Shown here one piece after another: positions 16,117 through 24,485 of a DNA stretch of 40,282 nucleotides. Every line of letters begins with the position of its first letter. Within the stretch, counting starts at the first letter, position 1. A model generated the notes under the pieces. That model did no database searches, was not told the DNA's origin, and saw only the letters and a list, made by a program, of their open reading frames with translations. The DNA is from an uncultured Lachnospiraceae bacterium (GTDB lineage Bacteria > Bacillota > Clostridia > Lachnospirales > Lachnospiraceae). The translations under genes and the position numbers were made by a program. The stretch is from positions 1-40,282 of the forward strand of contig CAJUIS010000021.1 in NCBI GenBank assembly GCA_910586645.1, in the 5' to 3' direction.

Positions 16117-19100
16117 TTCTTTTCCTCCTGTTTTAATGTATCCTCAAGACGGATGCGTTCAAACACTTCCAAAGCCCCTCCTCTGGTCGCGTTGTATATC
16201 TTTACACCATGTTTTTTTGCATATGCTTCAAGCTTCTCATAAGCGGAAATTGACCGCTGCCTGCGGTACTCTCCAAGCCCTTCAAGCGTCAAATCCGGAT
16301 CTCCGATAATTACCCTCGCACGCGCCAGGTTTACTTTATCAAGCGTAGACGCCGTATATGCTTCTCCGAAATGGCCGGACGTAAAAGAATTGGTACAGTC
16401 GGTCCCAAGCAGGTAAATCTCTTTAAATCCCATAAACATAGCCATTTCTATCATAAACGTCATAACGGTCGCGCGCGCCGGAATGTAATATGCCATCATA
16501 TTTCCGCGGATTTCATACTTCTCCTGGGAAAGCGTATTTGCATAAATGATATTTTTTGGTTTCTGCGCCATCAGGCGGTATGAATGATTATGCGTAATCA
16601 ACGGGGAACGTATGTTGTTTTTTATTTCCAGATACAGGTTCTTGGTATAAATTACGTCGACGATAAAGTGATAGGTCGGACGCCATTTTGTCTTGTCAAA
16701 CATTTTATATACCATGTTGCAGCCAAACGTAATCTCGTTTTGGATCAAATCCAGATCTTCCGGTTTTAAGCTTGGCCCGTTGCCGATCAGGTAACATTTC
16801 TTTCCCTTATATTTATTTTTCAAAGCAAGAAGCTGTTTCGTGTTTTTGTCGCAAATCAGTCCTCTTTCCCTGAAAAACCCGCGCACATTCAGTTTCAGTT
16901 TCCTTGACAGCCGGATCAGAAACGACAGTTTCTTTTTCATCCTTTTGATCATCCCCTGCACGGTAAGCGTCTTTTTTGCAACCGTATCCGGCATACACAG
17001 ATCAATGACGCGCTGTCCGGCTTTTCCATCGTCGTACTGGTTATATTTCCGGTTGAAACGCTCATACTTTTCATCATATGAAAATTCCGCAAACTGCTTT
17101 AAGATTGCCGGGACAAGCTCCTCTTCCTTCTCCGTGATAATTCCCGGAAGCTCGTCCAAATCAATATTGACGCCCTGCAGCTTTGTCGTATACAATTCCC
17201 TGTCAAACATATAATAAACCATTGGACGCTTCAATATTCCAAAATCAAAAATTGTACCGGAATAATCGGAAATCAGCATATCGCTGACAATATACAAATC
17301 ATTTACGTCTTCATAATTGGTAACGTCAATGATAAACCCTTCGTATCTGCTGATATCCATCGCTTCGGCGTCCATATGGTGCGCCCGGAATAAAATCTGG
17401 TAACCATCGCCAAGCTGTTTATGCATTTTCTCGAAATCAATGGAATCCGATACGCGAAGCACAACGCCAAGCGCCTGCTCCTCGACATAATTTCCAAACA
17501 GCTCCCTCCAGGTCGGCGCATAGAGAATCACTTTTTTGGAGGGATCTATGCCGAGCCTCTGGCGTATCTGTTCAATTTCAATCTCCGTATACTGATAAAG
17601 CCTGTCGTTTCTTGCATACCCGGTTTCACAAATGCAGTCTTCCTTGCGGAGTTTTCCCAGGTTAAACGCGTCCCGCATCACCGGCGTAAAAAATTCGGAC
17701 GGCGACAGGAGTTTTGTAATTTTCTTTCCGTTTCTGGTGAAATGTTTTCTTGTGGATTCCAGCGTCCTTCTCGGATCCGTTTCAAACTGCCTTCCGCAGC
17801 CGATTGCCTTAATCGGCTTTCCATGCCAGGTCTGAATGTAAGTCTGCTCTTTTTTCAGGGAAATCTGAGGTTTGAGCAGAAGGTTTAAAACGATATACTT
17901 GGCCTTTGCGCATTGGATATAATATTTCCTGGAATTAGACCGTATGACCTTCGTTCTGAAATCCTCTTCCAAAAACTTGTATTTCTGTACATTTTTAAAC
18001 GCCCAGACGAATTTATAATCAATGTATCTCTCATCTTTTAATATGGCTTCGTAAATTCCCTTTGGATTACAGTTATACCTGTCTCCATGGTATGCCTCAA
18101 ACAGGATCGTTTTATCGTCCACCTCATACCTGTATTTGTAAAACAGTTTATAAATCAGTCTTTTTTTTGCCTCAAGAAACGATCTGCCAGCTTCTCTTTG
18201 CTCCGGAGACGCCGCGGTGCGATCCTTTATATGCGCCTTCCACGCCGCAAAAGGTTTCCGGACAGTCTCTTTGATCCTGGCCTTTATGCTTTTTCTTTTG
18301 CCTGCCGGGGCCTCTTCGTCAAAAGCATATATTTCATCTGAAAAACGAGCCAGATAAGGATACTCTTTTTCCCTGGACGGATCTTTCCATGTCACTTCCA
18401 AAAAAGCCTCTTCCTGTGGAGAATCATAAGTTTCCTGCCACATGGTTCCTTTCTGCCGCAGACGAATCCCGCCGTCCGTCCGTTCCCCGTTTGAAAGAAT
18501 GCGGAGCGCCTTTTTGGCGTCGTTTTCCGTAATCTGGATTTTATCCCCCTGGGGATTCCATACACAGAAAATCCTCTCTTTTTCAAACGCGCTGATATAT
18601 GGGGCAATGAGTTTTTCGCAGACCGCTCTCTTCTCGTCGTAATACCTCTTATGCTTCATTGCATAAAAAACGTCCTGCAGATAGCAAAAACTTAAAATAT
18701 CCCGGCAGACCTCTTTTTCCTGCCGTTCGCAAAATACCTGCCGCACCGTCTGCGCATCTTCAAATATCTCTGAAAGAAGCTTCTGCTCCGTTTCATCAAA
18801 ATGGTGAAATGCAAACAAATCAAGCTGATGCACCATACCCCGGACTGCCCGGACTGCCCAGACGTCATCCGGCACGCCAAGAAACTTTGCCAGCCTGCCG
18901 CAGGAATCGTTTTGAGCCGCTGCACAAACCGCGGCCTCCATAACATAAACGTACGCTCTTTTTGCGTCTGTCTGAAGCAGCTCTGCCAGCCTGCCGGCTT
19001 TTTCGTCATAAGCGCCCGGCCCATATGTTTTTTCCATTTCCCGGATCTTCTTCTTGGCCTGCTTAAAATAATAGACGCCGGAATCGTACTGGGCGCAGAA

Positions 19101-20462
19101 AGACAGAAAGCTTCCCGCCATATTCTGCCACTCCCGGCGCATATCTTCATTGGCTGCGCCCTGTGCAGACAAACAGCCATATTCTATCGTTTTTAAGATA
19201 TGCCACGCCGCGTCCACTCTTCTGTCCGCTTCCTGCAGACGGACAGACATCTGCGGCGCCACTTTAAAAAGATTATAGCGCTCCTTTTTTGCGAGCGAGT
19301 GATGGGACGCCGTGTACCAGTAAATATAGCTGGCTTCTTTTCGCTCCGTCATGCTTTTGTATGCCTGCGCGATATCTCCGCTTTGCATACGCACAGGAAA
19401 ATTTCCAAGCCGCTGCACATTTACAGCTTCCGTCAGTTCCGCAATGTCTTTTTCTAAAATCTCAACTTCCCGCTCCATATGAAGCGACTGGTAAAAAGAT
19501 TCAAACGTCAGTATGGCGTCCTCTTCCGAATCCGCATACAACAGACGGGTCAAATGGCGCAGGGCGCCCTTTAAATAATCTTCTCCTCTTTTATCCGTGC
19601 ACTGATCCGTATTTCTTATAAGAAACCGCCACACAGAAGGCAGACATGCCGCAGCGGCCTGTCCATGGGGAATTTGATACTTGGATGTAATTTTATAACT
19701 CATAGCGTGAGCCGCCGTCGTCTGTGTAATGTCAATCGCCCTTCCGGCCAAATTTGCCGCCCACATAATTTCAGCTTCTGAAACCCCTTTTTCATCCAGT
19801 CCGCTCACATACGTTTTTCCGTACTGGAGAATTCCGGCGATGGCCTGCGACGCGTATTGTTTACTCTGATCCGTGGAACGGACTGACCAGAACGATTCGA
19901 TTGCCTGACAGAGCGCATCCAGCATCGTGCACTTTTTCTGATAGACGGGCAGCGTCTTAATATGAGACGGGGCAAGCCAGACAAAATCCGGCAGAAGGCT
20001 TTCTTCCGAAACGGAAGTTTTCTTTCCATTCTCATACATAACGGCAAAATGCGTCGATTCGCTCCCTGTTCCCGCAGTCGTGGGAATTGCAAGGTGCATA
20101 ATGCCGTTTGGCCGGATGTCCTGTTCTGTATATTCTTTCCCCTCTTCCATACTTGCGTAAGCTTTCACACACTTACAGACGTCAATCGCGCTGCCGCCCC
20201 CAAGGGAGATCAGCCCGTCGCAGCGTTCCGCGCGAAACATGGCCACGGCTTTTTTGATATCCTCATAAACGGGATTTGGGGAAAACTCAGAAAACCAGAC
20301 TGTCCTGCAGCCTTTTAAACATTTTCCATACCGTTTTCTGCTTCCTTCTGAACAGACGACCAGAAACTTACTTCCCTTTATCTGTTTTAAGACTGTCTTT
20401 ATTTTTCCATTTGACTTATCGTCAAAATAAATCGTTTGCTTTCCGTATTGCTCGACTATCAT
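16113..20462 (-). CDS. Four-part fusion: iron alcohol dehydrogenase - unknown - TagF-like transferase - DUF115-like domain
   Basis: 1449 residues. Residues 1-365 are an iron-type alcohol dehydrogenase: LGGGSAIDVCK, PTTAGTGSES, DALCQAIES (182-190) and H252/H266 in HAMSYKITSKYQIPHG. The usual first metal His of D-x3-H is Gln186. Residues 370-760 are mostly helical and unrecognised. Residues 765-1165 resemble CDP-glycerol glycerophosphotransferases (TagB/TagF): QTWHGKPIKAIG with His880, GYARND, YAPTWRE and ISDYSGTIFDF. Residues 1205-1440 resemble DUF115 (LIGNGPSLKPEDL, then LLGTDCTNSF), a fold related to Maf flagellin glycosyltransferases and sialyltransferases. I propose that the first domain reduces phosphonoacetaldehyde to 2-hydroxyethylphosphonate and that the TagF-like domain transfers a CMP-activated phospho-group. 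Those roles are inferred from the phosphonate and Kdo genes nearby. One uninterrupted frame runs through; it overlaps its neighbours by 4 bases on both sides. Confidence 0.85.
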   Translation of the reverse strand: MIVEQYGKQTIYFDDKSNGKIKTVLKQIKGSKFLVVCSEGSRKRYGKCLKGCRTVWFSEFSPNPVYEDIKKAVAMFRAERCDGLISLGGGSAIDVCKCVKAYASMEEGKEYTEQDIRPNGIMHLAIPTTAGTGSESTHFAVMYENGKKTSVSEESLLPDFVWLAPSHIKTLPVYQKKCTMLDALCQAIESFWSVRSTDQSKQYASQAIAGILQYGKTYVSGLDEKGVSEAEIMWAANLAGRAIDITQTTAAHAMSYKITSKYQIPHGQAAAACLPSVWRFLIRNTDQCTDKRGEDYLKGALRHLTRLLYADSEEDAILTFESFYQSLHMEREVEILEKDIAELTEAVNVQRLGNFPVRMQSGDIAQAYKSMTERKEASYIYWYTASHHSLAKKERYNLFKVAPQMSVRLQEADRRVDAAWHILKTIEYGCLSAQGAANEDMRREWQNMAGSFLSFCAQYDSGVYYFKQAKKKIREMEKTYGPGAYDEKAGRLAELLQTDAKRAYVYVMEAAVCAAAQNDSCGRLAKFLGVPDDVWAVRAVRGMVHQLDLFAFHHFDETEQKLLSEIFEDAQTVRQVFCERQEKEVCRDILSFCYLQDVFYAMKHKRYYDEKRAVCEKLIAPYISAFEKERIFCVWNPQGDKIQITENDAKKALRILSNGERTDGGIRLRQKGTMWQETYDSPQEEAFLEVTWKDPSREKEYPYLARFSDEIYAFDEEAPAGKRKSIKARIKETVRKPFAAWKAHIKDRTAASPEQREAGRSFLEAKKRLIYKLFYKYRYEVDDKTILFEAYHGDRYNCNPKGIYEAILKDERYIDYKFVWAFKNVQKYKFLEEDFRTKVIRSNSRKYYIQCAKAKYIVLNLLLKPQISLKKEQTYIQTWHGKPIKAIGCGRQFETDPRRTLESTRKHFTRNGKKITKLLSPSEFFTPVMRDAFNLGKLRKEDCICETGYARNDRLYQYTEIEIEQIRQRLGIDPSKKVILYAPTWRELFGNYVEEQALGVVLRVSDSIDFEKMHKQLGDGYQILFRAHHMDAEAMDISRYEGFIIDVTNYEDVNDLYIVSDMLISDYSGTIFDFGILKRPMVYYMFDRELYTTKLQGVNIDLDELPGIITEKEEELVPAILKQFAEFSYDEKYERFNRKYNQYDDGKAGQRVIDLCMPDTVAKKTLTVQGMIKRMKKKLSFLIRLSRKLKLNVRGFFRERGLICDKNTKQLLALKNKYKGKKCYLIGNGPSLKPEDLDLIQNEITFGCNMVYKMFDKTKWRPTYHFIVDVIYTKNLYLEIKNNIRSPLITHNHSYRLMAQKPKNIIYANTLSQEKYEIRGNMMAYYIPARATVMTFMIEMAMFMGFKEIYLLGTDCTNSFTSGHFGEAYTASTLDKVNLARARVIIGDPDLTLEGLGEYRRQRSISAYEKLEAYAKKHGVKIYNATRGGALEVFERIRLEDTLKQEEKK

Positions 20463-22459
20463 ACTTTATCATTCCGTCCTTTCTCAGCGGCTCCGCCAAA
20501 CAGCGCCCCAATTACAATATATACAACGATCCAGCTTTCCATTGAAAACGGCTCCTCCAGCGTATCCGTCATCGCCTGGACAAAAAATCCTGCAGCGAGG
20601 GCAAGCGGCAGCAAATCATATGCCCGTCTGCCCGACGCATAACGGAATGCGCGCGCAAATATCATCCACCACATAATAAAATAAGGAATCAGAGCGGCTA
20701 TTCCGTACAAATAAGGGACAAAGATAAACGCATTGTGAGAATGGACGCGCTGCCCGTTTGTCGTCTCCCTGTAAAAATGTCCCCACAGGTTAAATTTCCT
20801 GATATATGTTTTCCACAAAGTCACTCTGCCCGACGTCATTGCGTCAAGCGACTTTGTCCTTATCTGCGAAAAATTCTGTCCGCCGTCTTCCGAGGCATTT
20901 ACAATTTCCCCGCAGAACATACGATCCGGAAGCGTCCAGTCGTCTTCCCTGTCCAAAGCCGCATACTCTATCCGCTTTGTAAATACAGACTGAACATACA
21001 AAATCGAAGCTTCCGCCGCATAGGAAACCGGAAAAAACAACAGAGCCGTCTGCAGAAGAAATCTTGCCAGTTTTTTTCTGTTTCCCATATGCCCGCGCAT
21101 CCATCGAAAGAAACAGACCAGAAAAACAGCCAGTCCTGTAAGCAGACCGCCCCGGCTGTGCGTCTGTACCAGAAAAAAAAGAACCAGGCACAATTCGGCG
21201 CTTAAAAGCACAAAAAGACAGGGGTTTTTCTCCCGTCCGGATAAATAATTGCCCGCCTGCGCCAAATCAACGGCCAGAAGCATAATCAAAAAAGTAACAA
21301 ATACATTTTGATTGATATAAACTCCCGCATATGGAACGCCTGGCGTATATGTTCTTCCAAATGCGCTTACCAATGTCGTAATCCAAAAGACGGCTTTCAG
21401 AGAAATGGCAATATCTCTAAGAATCCGGAACGGATCTTTCCGGTTCCCCCAGATCCAAAACCAGACGGCATACGCCGTTAAGAACAGGACGCCCACGCCC
21501 GGCCACCGCTTTGGCGCGGCAATCCCCGATAGTGTCATAATAACAGAAAACCAGAACCACGCATGAACCAGCGTATGATTCCAGCGGCATCTCTCCGGCG
21601 GCTTTTCCAGAGAAGTAACAGAAAAAACAAGCAATGTCACCGCAGCCGCCAAATAATGAAACGGGATGAACTTAAGCCGCAGCCCGTTTCCGCGCATAAA
21701 CATTTCCACCAAAAGCCATACGGCCAAAACGGCAATGCGCATAAAAGTCTTGATTTTATCGCTGATTCTCATAGAAACAGGGCCGGCGGCTCCATACAAA
21801 AGCGCGGCAGCCTTGCTGGCAAATCCAAGATACCACAAAAAACATATTCTCTCTACTCTTTTTAATGGCGCCAGCAAATCCGTCTTTTTCTTTAAGATAA
21901 TATACAGTATGCTAAGCCCCGCATACAAAAACAGCGCGGCAAAGCCCGCATAGGCCATTTGCTTTTTATCTGCAAAAAACAGTCTGTTTCGAAGCTGCAG
22001 CTTGTTGAACCGAAACTGCTTTCCTTTCTGGTTATTAATGCACAAAAGAAGATTCTTACATTTTGGCAGCTCATATGTAAAGATTTCTTCTCCCTCTCTG
22101 GTCTCGATATACTGCGTCCTTTTCACATTCCACTCTTTGTCGCAGGCGGAAACCTCAAACGTCAGCGTCTCTGCATTCAAATGAGAAATGTCTAAGACCA
22201 TATAATTCCATTTTTTATTTGCCATTGGCAGGTAAACTGAAACAGAGTCCTCCGTTACAGTAAAAAAATCATCGGCTCCATTCTGATACACAAGCCCGGG
22301 ACGTTCCTGCTGAAGCGTAAACGGATAAATATCCTCCACATTTCCCGTATCATAAAAACATTCCGGATGAAACCCGCCCGTCGCTGCAGACGCAGCAAAA
22401 ACAAATGCAGATAATATTCCCAAAAGAACCCAAACAAAGCCTTTTAATGCCTTCTTCAT
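20459..22459 (-). CDS. O-antigen polymerase/ligase-like membrane protein (Wzy/WaaL family)
   Basis: 666 residues. An N-terminal membrane segment (about 5-26) is followed by an outside domain of about 140 residues, rich in beta strands, then 10 or more membrane segments from about 170. The family core is VQTHSRGGLL (431-440) followed by an outside loop with SGRVTLWKTYIRKFNLWG and RVHSHNAF (571-578), the typical Wzy_C signature with its conserved Arg and His. Proteins of this family polymerise undecaprenyl-linked repeats or ligate glycans to an acceptor outside the membrane. No Wzx flippase is in the window. With ABC exporters present it may instead attach or decorate exported chains. The N-terminal outside domain is unusual and could bind glycan. 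Confidence 0.82.
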   Translation of the reverse strand: MKKALKGFVWVLLGILSAFVFAASAATGGFHPECFYDTGNVEDIYPFTLQQERPGLVYQNGADDFFTVTEDSVSVYLPMANKKWNYMVLDISHLNAETLTFEVSACDKEWNVKRTQYIETREGEEIFTYELPKCKNLLLCINNQKGKQFRFNKLQLRNRLFFADKKQMAYAGFAALFLYAGLSILYIILKKKTDLLAPLKRVERICFLWYLGFASKAAALLYGAAGPVSMRISDKIKTFMRIAVLAVWLLVEMFMRGNGLRLKFIPFHYLAAAVTLLVFSVTSLEKPPERCRWNHTLVHAWFWFSVIMTLSGIAAPKRWPGVGVLFLTAYAVWFWIWGNRKDPFRILRDIAISLKAVFWITTLVSAFGRTYTPGVPYAGVYINQNVFVTFLIMLLAVDLAQAGNYLSGREKNPCLFVLLSAELCLVLFFLVQTHSRGGLLTGLAVFLVCFFRWMRGHMGNRKKLARFLLQTALLFFPVSYAAEASILYVQSVFTKRIEYAALDREDDWTLPDRMFCGEIVNASEDGGQNFSQIRTKSLDAMTSGRVTLWKTYIRKFNLWGHFYRETTNGQRVHSHNAFIFVPYLYGIAALIPYFIMWWMIFARAFRYASGRRAYDLLPLALAAGFFVQAMTDTLEEPFSMESWIVVYIVIGALFGGAAEKGRNDKV

Positions 22460-22462
22460 CCT

Positions 22463-24463
22463 TTAATCCTCGATCACGCGGTAAAACTCTTCGATTGCCT
22501 TCTGATTGTATTCATCTATGGAAAACGCGTACTCCTTTGGAACTTCCCCTTTTGCATATGCAAGCAGGCCCTGCAGAATATCTTCCTTTTCCATACCCGT
22601 CACATATTGCCCTCCTTCCACGCAGACAGACGCGCTGACTTCATAATCTGATATGACAATCGGCATTCCAAGAGCTCTTGCCTCCAATACGGCCAGTCCC
22701 TGCCCTTCCATGTAAGAAGGGAATACAAAACAATCACAGTTCTTCATCAATAGATATGGATTGGACAGATTTCCGGTAAAGATCACGTCCTTTTCCATTT
22801 TGTTTTTTGCCGCCTGCGCCTGCAGAGAATCCATCAGAACCCCTTTCCCTATAATGAAAAGGCGGCTTTTGGGATATTCTTTTAAAAATTCCCGAAACGC
22901 CAAAATTAAATTGGCATGATTTTTTTCCTGGGACAACCGCCCCATAGTAACAAAATAAAACGCATCCTGCCCTTTTTCAAAAGGCAGCAGCTTCATGGTA
23001 CCGTCAACGGAAGTCCGGGCGTTGTCACATATCAGATAAGTTCTTCCGTCCGCTCCCTTCCAAAAGCAGTCGTTTTGTGTCTCTGCGATTTTTTCCTCCA
23101 GACGTTTTGTGTCCAGAATATTTGTCACATAACAAAAACGCTCTTTCGTATCTTCTTCTCCAAGCTTTCTTTTATTTATCTCCATCAGCGGCTGATTGAC
23201 GGATACGATCCTGTCAAACCTGCGATACATGGAACACAGCCCTTCCAGACGTACATTCCCATGCTTTTTCCTTCCGTCGTTTACGACGAAAAAATCTTCT
23301 TTTAAATCATTGTGCTGCCAGATCAGCCTTTTCTTTGCAGGAATTTCAAGAAGAATCAGCGGCACCCAGACTGCATATCCGGAAAAATCAATCACCGTAT
23401 CAAACGAAACCTGCCCTAGCCTTCGAAACGCGGCTCTTTGAAGCAGATATCTGCACTTTTCATAAATTTTCTCCTCTTCTGCGCAGCATATGCCATACTG
23501 CTTTAAATACAGGATCAAAAGCTGCTCTTCCTTTGTCATTGGATCGGCGCCTCTTGTCACAATTGTCCGCACCTCTCTTGCGACCCTGTCTATGTTCCTG
23601 CGGCTGTAAACGCCGTCCTTCAAGTGACAAAACAGCGTAACGTCGTAACGTGTATAATCGATGGCGTTCAATAACGCCAGAAGAGCCTCCGTCACCCCAT
23701 TGACCGCCATGCCGCCTCCATAAATCAACAGCTTTTTCTTCCTGGTGGAAAAATCTTTCTCTATCCTGACGTCAGACGTCCCGTTCAGCGCCGTCAGTAA
23801 AATTTCCGCCGCCTGCCCTATAGCGTCCGCAATCCATACTGTGCCTTCAAAAATCCCCTTCAGACGGTATGACTTTAAAAGATGCCGGTACGCCGTCTCG
23901 TCTTTCACAAGCACGCTGTCTGCCATCAGCATATTCCGGATGTGGTTGGCTATGCGAAAATAGTCGCTCTCACCCTCATAACCTGCTGTTTTTGTTTCAT
24001 TCAGGCTCTGGATATTCAGATAAAACTGTTCTTTTCTTTTTACAAACAGATATGGAAAATTCTTTCCGGAAAATAAATATTTCGCAGTTGCCAGCAGCCT
24101 GTAATACTTCATGGGGATATCATCCCGAAGCAGCCAGAACTCTACGTTTTCATAAGCCCCATACTTCTTTTTCAAAAATGAAATTTCTTTCTTTTTGTGA
24201 AGGATTAAAATATGCGTATAGTCTGTAAAATCCAGCCGTTTGGTAAACGCTTCAAACAAAGCGCAGCAAATCTGAAACTGTTCTTCCCCTCTTCCGGGTT
24301 CATACATAACTTTTTCTGCAACGTCTTTATTTTCCAGACATTCCGCATAATAACGGCATGCAGGATCAAAATCCGCAAACGCATCCTGCTGATTTTTCTC
24401 TATCTCTTCCAAATTTTGCTTTACTCTCTGCTTCTCTTTGAAATTCTCAGTAATCCCAAACAT
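22463..24463 (-). CDS. Glycosyltransferase GT4 with N-terminal half-TagF-like domain
   Basis: 666 residues. The first 75 are charged and helical. Residues 80-160 look like the N-terminal subdomain of TagB/TagF (YTHILILHKKKEISFLKK, YYRLLATAKYLF, FPYLFVKRKEQFYLNIQS), but the sequence leaves the family where the catalytic WHG motif would follow, so this part is probably not a phosphotransferase. Residues 245-666 form a GT4 GT-B enzyme: LLIYGGGMAVNGVTEALLA, VTMGRLSQEKNHANLI, and the E-x7-E region EGQGLAVLEARALGMP. AAAGGAGG precedes the ATG. It follows the PEP mutase gene by 22 bases. Confidence 0.85.
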   Translation of the reverse strand: MFGITENFKEKQRVKQNLEEIEKNQQDAFADFDPACRYYAECLENKDVAEKVMYEPGRGEEQFQICCALFEAFTKRLDFTDYTHILILHKKKEISFLKKKYGAYENVEFWLLRDDIPMKYYRLLATAKYLFSGKNFPYLFVKRKEQFYLNIQSLNETKTAGYEGESDYFRIANHIRNMLMADSVLVKDETAYRHLLKSYRLKGIFEGTVWIADAIGQAAEILLTALNGTSDVRIEKDFSTRKKKLLIYGGGMAVNGVTEALLALLNAIDYTRYDVTLFCHLKDGVYSRRNIDRVAREVRTIVTRGADPMTKEEQLLILYLKQYGICCAEEEKIYEKCRYLLQRAAFRRLGQVSFDTVIDFSGYAVWVPLILLEIPAKKRLIWQHNDLKEDFFVVNDGRKKHGNVRLEGLCSMYRRFDRIVSVNQPLMEINKRKLGEEDTKERFCYVTNILDTKRLEEKIAETQNDCFWKGADGRTYLICDNARTSVDGTMKLLPFEKGQDAFYFVTMGRLSQEKNHANLILAFREFLKEYPKSRLFIIGKGVLMDSLQAQAAKNKMEKDVIFTGNLSNPYLLMKNCDCFVFPSYMEGQGLAVLEARALGMPIVISDYEVSASVCVEGGQYVTGMEKEDILQGLLAYAKGEVPKEYAFSIDEYNQKAIEEFYRVIED

Positions 24464-24485
24464 ACCGTCCTCCTTTCAGGCCAGT

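Noticed and set aside
20459..22459. Wzx-type flippase
   Set aside because: The membrane protein has the THSRGG and HSHNAF loop motifs of the Wzy/WaaL family and a large outside loop, not the MATE-like pattern of Wzx.
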